A stretch of 64,000 nt of DNA from Hymenopus coronatus. Taxonomy: Eukaryota; Arthropoda; Insecta; Mantodea; Hymenopodidae. Within the stretch, counting starts at the first letter, position 1; every line of letters starts with the position of its first letter. The position numbers and the translations under genes were made by a program. The stretch covers positions 112,030,176 through 112,094,175 of the forward strand of contig CM060897.1 of NCBI GenBank assembly GCA_030762935.1, written 5' to 3'. The notes beneath the pieces were generated by a model. It saw nothing but the letters and a program-made list of their open reading frames with translations. It searched no databases and was not told the DNA's origin. Of this stretch, positions 55,992 through 64,000 are shown piece by piece.

Positions 55992-56290
55992 AAAAAAATT
56001 GTGTGCTCCATTTTCATTAAATTCTGTAGCTATTCTGCAACAAAACATTCTTATAAAATTTAAATATACTCTCTACTTATCCAGATATTAGCAGAAATGA
56101 TTGTATTATTTGGTTCGATAAGTAGAAGGGAAATAAAGGAACACACAAGGCTAAAGCAGTAGTCAAATATTTTAAAAACCGGTCGCAATGTGATGAAACT
56201 GAAATTCTCTTCTCTTTGTATTCCAAACAAGACAATTTTGAATAACGGCTTCCCGTTTGAGATAAAATCTCTTTACAAATTTTGGAAGTT
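55992..56290 (+). mobile_element. HINE-like element, 5' third
   Basis: TGTGCTCCATTTTCATTAAATTC start, AGTAGAAGGGAAATAAAGG and CCGTTTGAGATAAAATC, then it ends. Its break point is close to that of 57405-57698, which has the same 5' variant. Confidence 0.75.
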
Positions 56291-56297
56291 TAAAAAA

Positions 56298-57401
56298 TCA
56301 GATGTGTTCAATTCACATGACTATCTCAACATCGCTGTACCTAATTATTATTTATATTATTATTATTATTTGTAACTTAACGTCATTTAACCTGGTTGGT
56401 CATATCGGACGATGAATGAAATTGGTCAAATGATGCTACTATGATCTTGTGGTCACTGGAGCTTAAAGTCACTCGACATTTGTCTTCTCAGGATAAGGGA
56501 TACTCCCGAAAAACCTTATCCGGGCAACTCACCCTAAGTGAGATTCGAACTCACGACCTTCTGAATGTGAAGCAGACACGCTGCTACCACCACACTACCC
56601 AGGCAGGCATATCTAATTATTATTAAACAGTTTATTGTTCTACCTAATTTATGATAATCGAGATAAACATTAGCAGAAATTGTCGTCTTTGCTTGCTTCC
56701 TTGTAAATGGAAGATAAATAAGGGAATACACTAAAATAAAACGATATTCAAAAAGCTGGTTGCCATATGATTGAAATCCGTTTCTGCACATGGTCAGGAG
56801 TGTACAACTTTCCGTGTGAGAAAAATTTAAGTATTTTAAATCTGAAACAAATAACAAGGAATATCTGAAAAACGACCAAATCCACGAAAAAAAAGCACAT
56901 AACATAAAGTGTGTGTTTTAATGAGAGCTACATATTTTGTGTGGTAAACTTTTGTCTGTCTCTTACGGTTTATCGGTGATGCAAAATTCGTCCAGAATAA
57001 AGAAGTCTTCAGAAGCTATCCTCAGAAAATTCAAGATGTACATTTTATTTGTCATGTAAATACCTTTAATATACGATATTTTAATCAAAATAGTTAGAGC
57101 AATTTTTGAGAAAATCAAAATTTTCAAACTGTTTCCGGGGGAGATTTTCTTAAAAATCTTCGTGTCGCATCCTTGAAAGATACCAAACTTAAACTCCAAG
57201 TTTGGTATTTAACGGACTTTTCGTTTTCGAGCTATGCTGTCCATCGAAAACATACTCGCGGATATTTCTCTATTTTTTGTATCGAGGGAGTCTCAAAACA
57301 AGTATTTCTGGTGAAATCTCACTATCGAATTTTTGGGAGCAGTACAATACAATGCCTTCTCTATACACTACGTAGGTGCATAGTAAGTGTAGAGAAATTA
57401 A
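56298..57401 (+). mobile_element. HINE-like host copy split by a SINE
   Basis: Left part 56298-56352 (TCAGATGTGTTCAATTCACATGAC) and right part 56613-57401 (CTAATTATTATTAAACAG through the palindrome to GTGTAGAGAAATTAAAA). The CA tract is lost; GTCCATCGAAAACATACTCGCGG takes its place. Confidence 0.85.
56353..56612 (-). mobile_element. tRNA-derived SINE, family E, with (AAT)n tail
   Basis: The minus strand begins near GCCTGCCTGGGTAGTGTGGTGG (box A TAGTGTGGTGG), then GGTCGTGAGTTCGAATCTCAC (box B), GTTGCCCGGATAAGG and a body ending in AATAATAATAATAATATAA. CTAATTATTATT is duplicated at 56341-56352 and 56613-56624. Confidence 0.85.
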
Positions 57402-57404
57402 AAA

Positions 57405-57698
57405 TTCTTGTGTGTTCCATTCCCATTACGTCCTCAACCTATTCTGCAAAAAAAATATTCTAACAAAATCTAAATATTCATTTTACGTTGTTCTAATCGA
57501 GGTAAGCATTAGCAGAAATGATTGTATCATTGTTTCGATAAGTAGGAGGGAAATACACAAGACTAACGCAGTAGTCAAATATTTAAAAACCCGGTCGCAA
57601 TGTGATGCAATTGAAATTCCCTTCTCTTTATATTACAAACAAGAAAAAATGAAAAACGACTTCCCATTTGAGAAAAATCTAGTTATTAATATTGGAAA
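57405..57698 (+). mobile_element. HINE-like element, 5' third in tandem
   Basis: TTCTTGTGTGTTCCATTCCCATTACG start just after the previous copy's end; stops at ATTGGAAACTAG where a GC-rich repeat begins. Confidence 0.75.
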
Positions 57699-57897
57699 CT
57701 AGCTGCCCGCCCCGGCTTCGCACGGGTGGTGTACCTAAAGAAAAAAACTCGGACAAAATCCTCAGTTTACAGTACGATCATGCAATGAAATAAAATTACA
57801 ATTAAATAATTTGACACTTTATTGTAATGCCTTGTGATGTGCAATTTTCCTTCCGGAGAGAAAAAAATAGCTTGGCATAATAATAGTAATAGTAGTA

Positions 57898-58143
57898 GCC
57901 GCGCCGTGGCCGAGTGGTTAGACTAAACACCTCCTACCTAGACGGCTCGGGTTCAATCCCAAGCGACCACGTGTGAAATTTGTGGTGGACAAAGCCGGCG
58001 CAGGGTCGAGTTTTCTCCGGGTTCTCCGGTTTCCCCCGCCACCGCATTCCATCGGTGCTCCATCCTCATTCATATATCATCAGAGTCACGCCTGCAGTGC
58101 CACACGTAGTTAAAGCGGTCGTTAAACACTACAAAAAAAAAAA
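57898..58143 (+). mobile_element. tRNA-derived SINE, family A, full copy
   Basis: GCCGCGCCGTGGCCGAGTGG (box A), CGGGTTCAATCCC (box B), AAATTTGTGGTGGAC, TCTCCGGGTTCTCCGGTTTC, then GCGGTCGTTAAACACTAC and A12. I see no convincing target duplication. The best-preserved polymerase III promoter in the window. Confidence 0.88.
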
Positions 58144-58531
58144 AGTGATGGTAGCGCATCTATAGTGTGGCGGGTATACGCTGGCACAGGTAATGAATTA
58201 CATTAAGGGGAAAGTCACAAATTAACATTCATGCTTCTTCCGAATCTCTTTCTTTCCTCTATTCCTAATGTTTTCCACCCCTTTCTTTATTTTCTTCTAT
58301 GTCAAAACAACCATTTCGAAGGCTAACAATGACGTAACTAAAGAGCAGGTAGATCTGCTTGGGCAATTGATAAGTTTTTATTTGATGATCGCTTTGTGTG
58401 TTTTAAATTTCTCCGTTTAACCCAAATTATAACTTGATCAAATGTAGTAAGAGCACCGCAATTGTAGTGTGATGGTGACGCGGGTAGCTTCATGTTCTTT
58501 AGCTAGCTCATGTACCACATAACGTCAAATA

Positions 58532-58598
58532 CCGCCTGCGGTGCCATAAGTAGTTAAAGCGGGCGTTAAACACTACAAATAAAAAAAAAAAAAAAAAA
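58532..58598 (+). mobile_element. SINE family A, 5'-truncated copy with 10-bp target duplication
   Basis: Only CCGCCTGCGGTGCCATAAG to GGGCGTTAAACACTAC and an A-rich tail remain. ACGTCAAATA flanks it (58522-58531 and 58599-58608), so truncation occurred during insertion and not by later decay. Confidence 0.85.
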
Positions 58599-59357
58599 AC
58601 GTCAAATAACCAACATCTGCAATAGGAAGTTAAACCTAAAACGGATCCCGTTATTTCTCCGCCATTTTCAGATTCCAAGAAGAGTTAATGGTTATGTGTA
58701 TTGTTTATAACTTGTTCATTTTAAAGAATTACGACAAAAATATACTTATTGTTTTGCTTAAACGATGTGACCAAAGCATCCATGGTTAATACATAAGAAA
58801 TGTATTTGATTTACACAGTTATCTTGCGTATTGTCTCCTTAACCGGGTGCATTCCCTTAGCATTGAAGACGAAAAATAGAGCAGTAGGAACTACAGTCAT
58901 CTGGTGGCAAATAATAAGTACAGATTTTAGGTATTCGTCGCTAGGAAAGCTTCTTTGTTTTAAACGATAGGAGTAAGGAAAGGACAGTTAATACATAAAA
59001 ATGTATTTGAATTTCACTGCTGCATTACGTCAATGTCTTGATAAACTGGTGCGTTGCCTTAACATTGAATGGGAAGGGTAATATACAGCAGTACAACGAC
59101 CATTTAGCAACAAATACTTTTACCACTGCCATCTGGCGGCCATTAACTGAAATGCGTCCACTTAGCACGCTTTTTATTCATATTATGAGATTTTAAATAC
59201 TTTCCGGTACTATTTTTAAACATTTTCATTTCTACAAACCTTGTCGTGACGAACACAACAAAAAAAGTATTGTTCAATTTGATGCAGTCATTAGGAAGTG
59301 ATATTCGTACATAGATTTCAGCGATTCATTTATATATATGTATATATCGATTTAAAA

Positions 59358-59598
59358 AGTCTGATATTTTCTATTCGCATGAACTTTCTCGACATCGCTG
59401 TAGCAAATTATTGTTAACAGTTTATTCTTCTATCTACTTTATGATAATTGAGATAAACATTATAGAAATTATCTTAATTACTTCCTTCCTTGTAAGCGGA
59501 AGATAAATAAGGGAATACGCTAGACTAACAAATGTCTTTAAATGTGGTTCCTATAGGATTGAAATTCGATTCTTTGTGTGGCCAACATTTGACAAAAG
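59358..59598 (+). mobile_element. HINE-like element, 5' third
   Basis: AGTCTGATATTTTCTATTCGCATG start with ACTTTCTCGAC, reaching TTTGTGTGGCCAACATTTGAC, then mariner sequence begins. Confidence 0.75.
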
Positions 59599-59599
59599 T

Positions 59600-61105
59600 T
59601 TGCTCTCGTTGGATCCCACATAATTTGAACACAATCTCAAAAGGATGCTCGTGATAATTGGTGCACAGAAATGATCAAGAAATACAATTGTGGCGCTTCA
59701 AAAGACGTATATAAGATTTTAATAGGTGACGAATCATGGATCTATGCAAATGAGCTGGAACGTAAACAGCAGCCGAGTGTGTGTGTTTCAAGATGAACCA
59801 AATCCAACAAAAGTTATTCGCACTCGAAGCACAAGTTTTTTCTTCAGAAAAACTGATCATGTGGCAACGCCTTTTGAAGAACGTAAAACGGTCAATTCTG
59901 AATGACACACAACCATTTGCTTGCTGAAAGTCCGATGAAATAAGCAAAACAAATATGTGCCTTCAGATCGTTCTTCGTCAAGACAATGCCAGCATTCATG
60001 CATCTCTATTTCAGTACTAAAAAATCTGATGTGTTTCATTCACATGACTTTATCTACATCTCTGCAACAAATTACTGTTAAAAAGCTTATGCCTCTATTT
60101 ACTTCATGCTAATCGAGAAAAAATTAACCGAAACGATCTTATAGGCAAAACCTGGTTGCTATGTGACCGAAATTCCTTTGTTTGTAAGGGCAGGAGTTGA
60201 CAAATTCCTGTATGATTTTCAAGGCTGAAGCTAAAAACAAGAAATATCTTAAAAACAATAACTCCACGAAAAAATGTATATTGCATAAATTGTGTGCTTT
60301 AACGTGCTCTACATTTCTTGTGTGGTAAGTTTTAGTCCATCTCTTACGGTTAGCAGTTATGCAAATTTCCGTAAAATTGATCCAGAATAAAGTAGTCTTA
60401 AGAGGCTATTCCCAGAAAATTCAAGATATACATTTTATTTGTCAGGCAAATATCTTTAATATATTACATTTATACAAAATCGTTAGAGCCATTTTTAAGA
60501 AAATCAAAATTTTCGAAAGTTTTTCCATGTAAAGGGTAGTTTGGGCTGGGGGGATTTTTCTCAAAATCTTTGTGTCGCATCCCTGTAAGATACTAAACTT
60601 AAATACCAAGTTTGGTATTTTACCGACTTTTCGTTTTTGAATTATCAAGTTCACAGACACACGGACACACACCTACACAGACCTTTTTGTGAAAATGATT
60701 TTTTTGGATATAAGGGAGCCTAAAACATATATTTCAGGAGAAATCTCGGTATCGAATTTTTGGGTGGAGTGCAATACTTTCTCTATACACTATACACATA
60801 GTGCGCGTAGAGAAATTAAATATGGAATTGATGACTTATCTGCCGTGCAGTCCTGATTTGGCACACAATGACTTCTTTTTTTTCTTTCCCAAACATTAAG
60901 AATAAAACGCATGGCCAAGGATTTTCGTGGGCAGAAAAAGCCGTTGATGCGTTCAAAACCATGTCTCGGAGGTGTCTCAAGCTTATTGGAAAAAATGCTA
61001 TGGAAAATGATTCGAAAGCATGCGAAAGTGTATTGATCCTAAAGGAAAATATTTCGAGATACAATAAAGCAATTTTCAAAGACAAATTACTGTTTTTAAT
61101 AGTGG
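59600..61105 (+). pseudogene. mariner transposase (irritans type), split by a HINE-like copy
   Basis: Traces of a D,D34D transposase. 59604-59700 reads PHNLNTISK, then WCTEMIKKYN. GDESWIY carries the first catalytic Asp (codon 59728-59730). After a frameshift, RQDNASIHAS has the second Asp (59982-59984). Sequence is interrupted from 60025 to 60827; beyond it MELMTYLPCSPDLAHNDFFF has the third Asp (60855-60857), then FPNIKNKTHGQGFSWAEKAV and a decayed end. All three Asp codons survive, but two frameshifts, stops and the 0.8-kb insert make it dead. The 5' third (DNA-binding part) is missing. In life it is a nuclear cut-and-paste enzyme acting at TA sites. Resulting ORF 60868-61200 is only the C-terminal fragment. 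Confidence 0.85.
60025..60827 (+). mobile_element. HINE-like element inserted in mariner
   Basis: TCTGATGTGTTTCATTCACATG start and GCGCGTAGAGAAATT end. The palindrome is intact near 60600-60620, the CA tract is short (60655-60675), and the hairpin reads ACTATACACATAGT. Flanking mariner code joins as AGTACTAAAAATATGGAA if the insert is removed from the A run. Confidence 0.92.
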
Positions 61106-61818
61106 GCTCAGAATATAAATACTGCCCCTCTGTTCAATGCAATGAAATCGGTATTATACTATCCGTTACCGAGTACGAAATTAAGGTGTGCCTATCATAA
61201 TTATGTTACGGTTGGTAACAGTGATCTAGTGATTAGTATTAAGGATACGCTAAGAACAGAGGTGGTCAAACTGACAGGGGGCGGAGCTAAATTCGTCACT
61301 ACCAAACTAAACAGCCGCATTCCATTATGTGCCACACTTCATCCATGTCAATATACGTATTCGTTAGTCGGATTAACTGCTGTTCATTATATATTTAATG
61401 ATTCCTATCTCTTGAATTTAAGATGCCTTCATTATTATTGATAGCAATTTAAGAGTAGCAATTTAAAATCCATTTATTTATTGTAATTCTGATATGTAAA
61501 TTTGCTGCTACACGATCGTGAAGATTGCATCTCTTCGTGAGTCTATATGGTACAAGCTTCTTAGCGCACATAGTTAACATGTTATTATAATCAAAGGTTA
61601 ATTTATATTTTCCTTTTTGCCTAAAATGAGCCAAGTCCATTCAACGCAATGCATCTGTGAAATATGAAAGTATATTTTTATTAGAATTTACACCAGTTTT
61701 TAAACATACAATAGAGATATTTTTGTCATTTATTGAAATTCAAGCTTTCATGGTTATTTAAATAACAATTTTACTACCTAAATTCATTATTTTATAAAAA
61801 TGAGACCTTAATGCATTT
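61106..61818. other. Unrecognised stretch after mariner
   Basis: May include mariner 3' non-coding sequence. ORFs at 61142-61441 and 61449-61640 show no motif. Confidence 0.35.
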
Positions 61819-62581
61819 TTCTTTCTCTACTTAGTACAAAATACATAGATACAGAAGGTATTGCACTCGACCAAAACATTTGATACCAAATGTTCATAAA
61901 ATATAACGATTTAGGGTCACCTGAATAAAAAAAATGAGTTTTGAAAAAAAGGTCTGTGAATACAATAACTCAAAAACAAAAAGTCGGTAACACTGGTATT
62001 TAAGTTAAATATCTACCAAGGATGCGACACTAGGATTTTGAGGATTATCTCCTAATCCCAAACTACCCATTACTGGAAAAAATTTCGAAAATTTTAGTTC
62101 CTCAAAAATAGCTCTAATGAATTTTGTTAAAATATCGTATATTTTAAATTTACAGGGAAGAGCGTCTAAAGACCCCTTCATTCTGGATTCCTTTTGTATA
62201 ACTGGTAATCCGTAAACCTTAGTGCACATAAAAGTTAGATCTCGTTAAAACAAAAATTTGCCATACACATTTTTTCGTGGAGTTGTCATTTCCTTGTTAT
62301 TGATTTCAGCTTTAAAATATTTAAAATTTTCTCATATAGGGATTTGTCAACTCCTGGCTATGCAAAGGAATCAATTTCATAGCAAGCAGATTTTAAAAGA
62401 TTTGACTTCGCTTTAGCCTATTGCACTCCCTTATCTCCCTCTACTTTCAATTAAGCAAGTGCTAAGTCTATTTCTGCTAATGCTTAACTCGATTAACATG
62501 AATAGATACAAATATTAAGCTTTCTAACAGTAATTTGTTATAGAGCTGTAGAGAAAGTCATGTGAAAAGAATATATCAAAC
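61819..62581 (-). mobile_element. HINE-like element, old copy without microsatellite
   Basis: CTTTCTCTACTTAGTACAAAATACATAG start, CTACCAAGGATGCGACACTAGG and central blocks. It ends GCTGTAGAGAAAGTCATGTGAAAAG. The GT tract and most of the palindrome are deleted. Confidence 0.85.
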
Positions 62582-63140
62582 TTTAAAAATATTGACTAAA
62601 TTCAGTTTTTAAGAAAATGAGATAACCAACAGACCTTGGTGCTATATATCAGCCCTAATTGGTGTATAAAATTATTAGTTTTCCTACCCTCCAAAATTAT
62701 TGATTTTTCAAAATTTAATAATTTATTTATCAAAATTGGAGCTTTATTTGGTAAAGTAATATGATTATTTTCTTTAACGTGATTTTCAGATATAGTATAA
62801 AAATATTGAAACAAACTAGTGAAACATTGTGTCGTGTGGAACATTTTGAGTATGAAAAAGTGTTGTAAAAAGAATTCGCGAGAAAACAAATAAGGTTTAA
62901 ATAAGGGAAATACCTATTAATAAGCATGCGCCTACCCATTTATAGCTTCAATTAAGTGGTAGTCAAAGTGTCCCAAGTGGGAAAAGCGATATATTTTCTT
63001 AAAGTTTAGATTCAAATTTTTCTTATTATGAAATAAAATTTAGAGAAGAAGATTAGATACAGCCGAGATTCAGTTTCTTAGAAGAATATCAGGTTATACA
63101 TTAAAATATCATATACCAAATACATAAATTTGGGAAGAGT
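62582..63140. other. AT-rich gap
   Basis: Two overlapping minus-strand ORFs (62602-62889, 62730-62939) rich in Asn, Ile and Lys; no motif; probably chance in AT-rich DNA. Confidence 0.4.
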
Positions 63141-63960
63141 TAAATATACAGGATGATTCAAAAATATTTGTACAACATTAGGGTATGGATTCCTTGCATC
63201 GAAACAAGAAAATAGGTTTATATAAACGTATGCCCTAAGTCCCTTCGTTTTCGTGTTATCAATTTATTAATGAAAGCTTACGTTCAAGGGTTTTCGGGAT
63301 CCAATCTAATAGCTTCATTTATTTATGCTACATTTTAGAAGGCTTTGGCGCATTTCACCCTGTGGAGTTGGCCTAGTATTGCCATGGCTGCTTGTTCACT
63401 TTTGTCATTTGTCTGTTATGTAATACATTCCCCAACACGACACGAGGTGCTGATTCCAGGGACTCATTCAGAACACTGTACCAGACTTATTAGAACATGT
63501 CCCTGCCAATAAGAAGAAGCACGTGGTTTATGCATGCTAAGTGTCCAGCTCACTTCAATCTTATTGTTCGAGATACGCTGGCTGATATTTAGAATGACAG
63601 ATGGATAGGTAAGAGGGGACCAGTTCCATGGCCTGCACGTTCCCTCGACCTCAGTACTTTGGGTTTTTGTTTTACGGAGCACCTTAAACAATTGGTTTAT
63701 GCAGCAAGTATCCCGGATAAAGAAATCTTAATTTACGTGTCATGTAAGCTTGCGAAATCATACTATACCGACTGAGAGTATTTGACATTTTATGCTTCGA
63801 CGACTACATGCGTGTCTAGACGCAAGAGGAGGACATTTACAGCATTTGTTATGAGCTGTGTTTGTGTGGAACATCTCCTGACAAGCTAATGTCAACAATA
63901 GAATAAGGTGTCACTTTAAAATGTTTTGTTTAATAACACTTTAAGTCGAAAACAAAGGGC
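63140..63960 (+). pseudogene. Tc1/mariner-superfamily DDE transposase, second broken copy
   Basis: ACAGGATGATTCAAAAATAT at 63149 resembles the end repeat of the relic at 13271. The coding trace reads HAKCPAHFNLIVRDTLADI where the family has H-D-G-A-P-A-H-F, so the catalytic Asp is replaced by Ala (codon 63536-63538). It continues DRWIGKRGPVPWPARSLDLS with the third Asp at 63647-63649, then EHLKQLVYAASIP. The final MLRRLHACLDARGGHLQHLL ends in a natural TGA at about 63850. The N-terminal two-thirds are absent. Same family as 13268-14600 by motif order. Confidence 0.75.
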
Positions 63961-64000
63961 TTTGGGACATCTGTTTTTATTAACATTTTTTCTTGTTTTG

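Larger units (their letters stand above)
57699..59356. mobile_element. Unclassified repeat with GC-rich end motif
   Basis: Starts ACTAGCTG followed by CCCGCCCCGGCTTCGCACGG, a motif that in my experience marks one end of dispersed elements in many invertebrates. Two degenerate direct repeats of about 170 bp lie at 58755-58925 and 58965-59115 (ACATAAGAAATGTATTTGA, GCATTCCCTTAGCATTGAA, CATCTGGTGGCAA). No protein. It hosts two SINE insertions. The class is unknown. Confidence 0.4.

Noticed and set aside
57898..57975. Functional tRNA gene
   Set aside because: Promoter boxes are tRNA-like, but the sequence does not form a complete cloverleaf with acceptor stem and continues into a SINE body with A tail.
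60868..61200. 110-aa ORF as an independent host gene
   Set aside because: It is the C-terminal piece of a broken mariner transposase, recognised by S-P-D-L-A and N-D-F-F motifs just upstream.

Overview
This is AT-rich, gene-poor DNA from an invertebrate, most probably an insect or other arthropod. The evidence is indirect: an irritans-type mariner relic, two relics of a Tc1/mariner-superfamily transposase of a kind common in arthropod genomes, RNase-H-bearing non-LTR retrotransposon relics, several tRNA-derived SINE families, and no prokaryotic gene organisation. I found no intact host gene, tRNA, rRNA or CRISPR array.

By my own alignment by eye, roughly 60% of the window is one family of dispersed repeats, with about 64 copies or fragments in both orientations. 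A full copy is about 0.85-0.92 kb. Read in the orientation I call +, it starts near TCTGATGTGTTCCATTCAC, has an ACTTTCTCTAC-like subterminal motif about 20 bp in, then about 600 bp of conserved AT-rich sequence. Next come a 20-bp palindrome (AAATACCAAGTTTGGTATTT), a (CA)n microsatellite, the motif CGGACCTTTTTCTAAAAATG, and finally a palindrome around ACTATGTACATAGT flanked by the inverse of the subterminal motif, ending in AGAGAAAGT. Asymmetric terminal inverted repeats, a 3' hairpin, an internal microsatellite, no coding capacity and no target duplication beyond a homopolymer make a non-autonomous Helentron/Helitron2-type element (HINE-like, as in Drosophila DINE-1) the best fit. That class is inferred; the repeat structure is seen. 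I use 'HINE-like' as the label. The best reference copies are 24958-25857 (+), 46211-47092 (+) and 32364-33228 (-).

The most informative result is how copies are inserted. Nine nested insertions of copies inside copies are antiparallel to their hosts. Other copies sit in SINE poly-A tails, in an A run of a mariner transposase and in an A run of a LINE reverse transcriptase. One rule explains all of them: the element enters an A run on the strand that carries its own 5'-to-3' sense. The T runs just 3' of the host's microsatellite are the favoured sites. Three minus copies lie head-to-tail in one such T run (49835-52555).

Layout: 1-8348, HINE-like copies with SINEs and a LINE relic; 8349-9395, a unique stretch with a TATA-like motif; 9396-13045, four + copies; 13268-14600, a broken DDE transposase; 14990-17500, a minus-strand LINE relic broken up by HINE-like copies; 17507-28684, a dense array of copies with three SINEs; 28685-30586, mixed SINE, small ORF and LINE relic; 30589-39050, nested copies; 39260-40895, a LINE reverse transcriptase relic interrupted by a copy; 41441-41948, two SINEs with clean target duplications; 42403-48602, nested copies; 48620-49560, an RNase H relic; 49670-52715, the triple tandem nest; 53421-53989 and 54895-55991, unique AT-rich sequence; 55992-59598, HINE-like fragments, SINEs and a GC-richer unknown repeat; 59600-61105, a mariner split by a HINE-like copy; 61819-62581, the last copy; 63140-63960, a second DDE transposase relic. 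Nothing here forms an operon or pathway. The window is a stratified transposon graveyard, and its nesting order gives relative ages.
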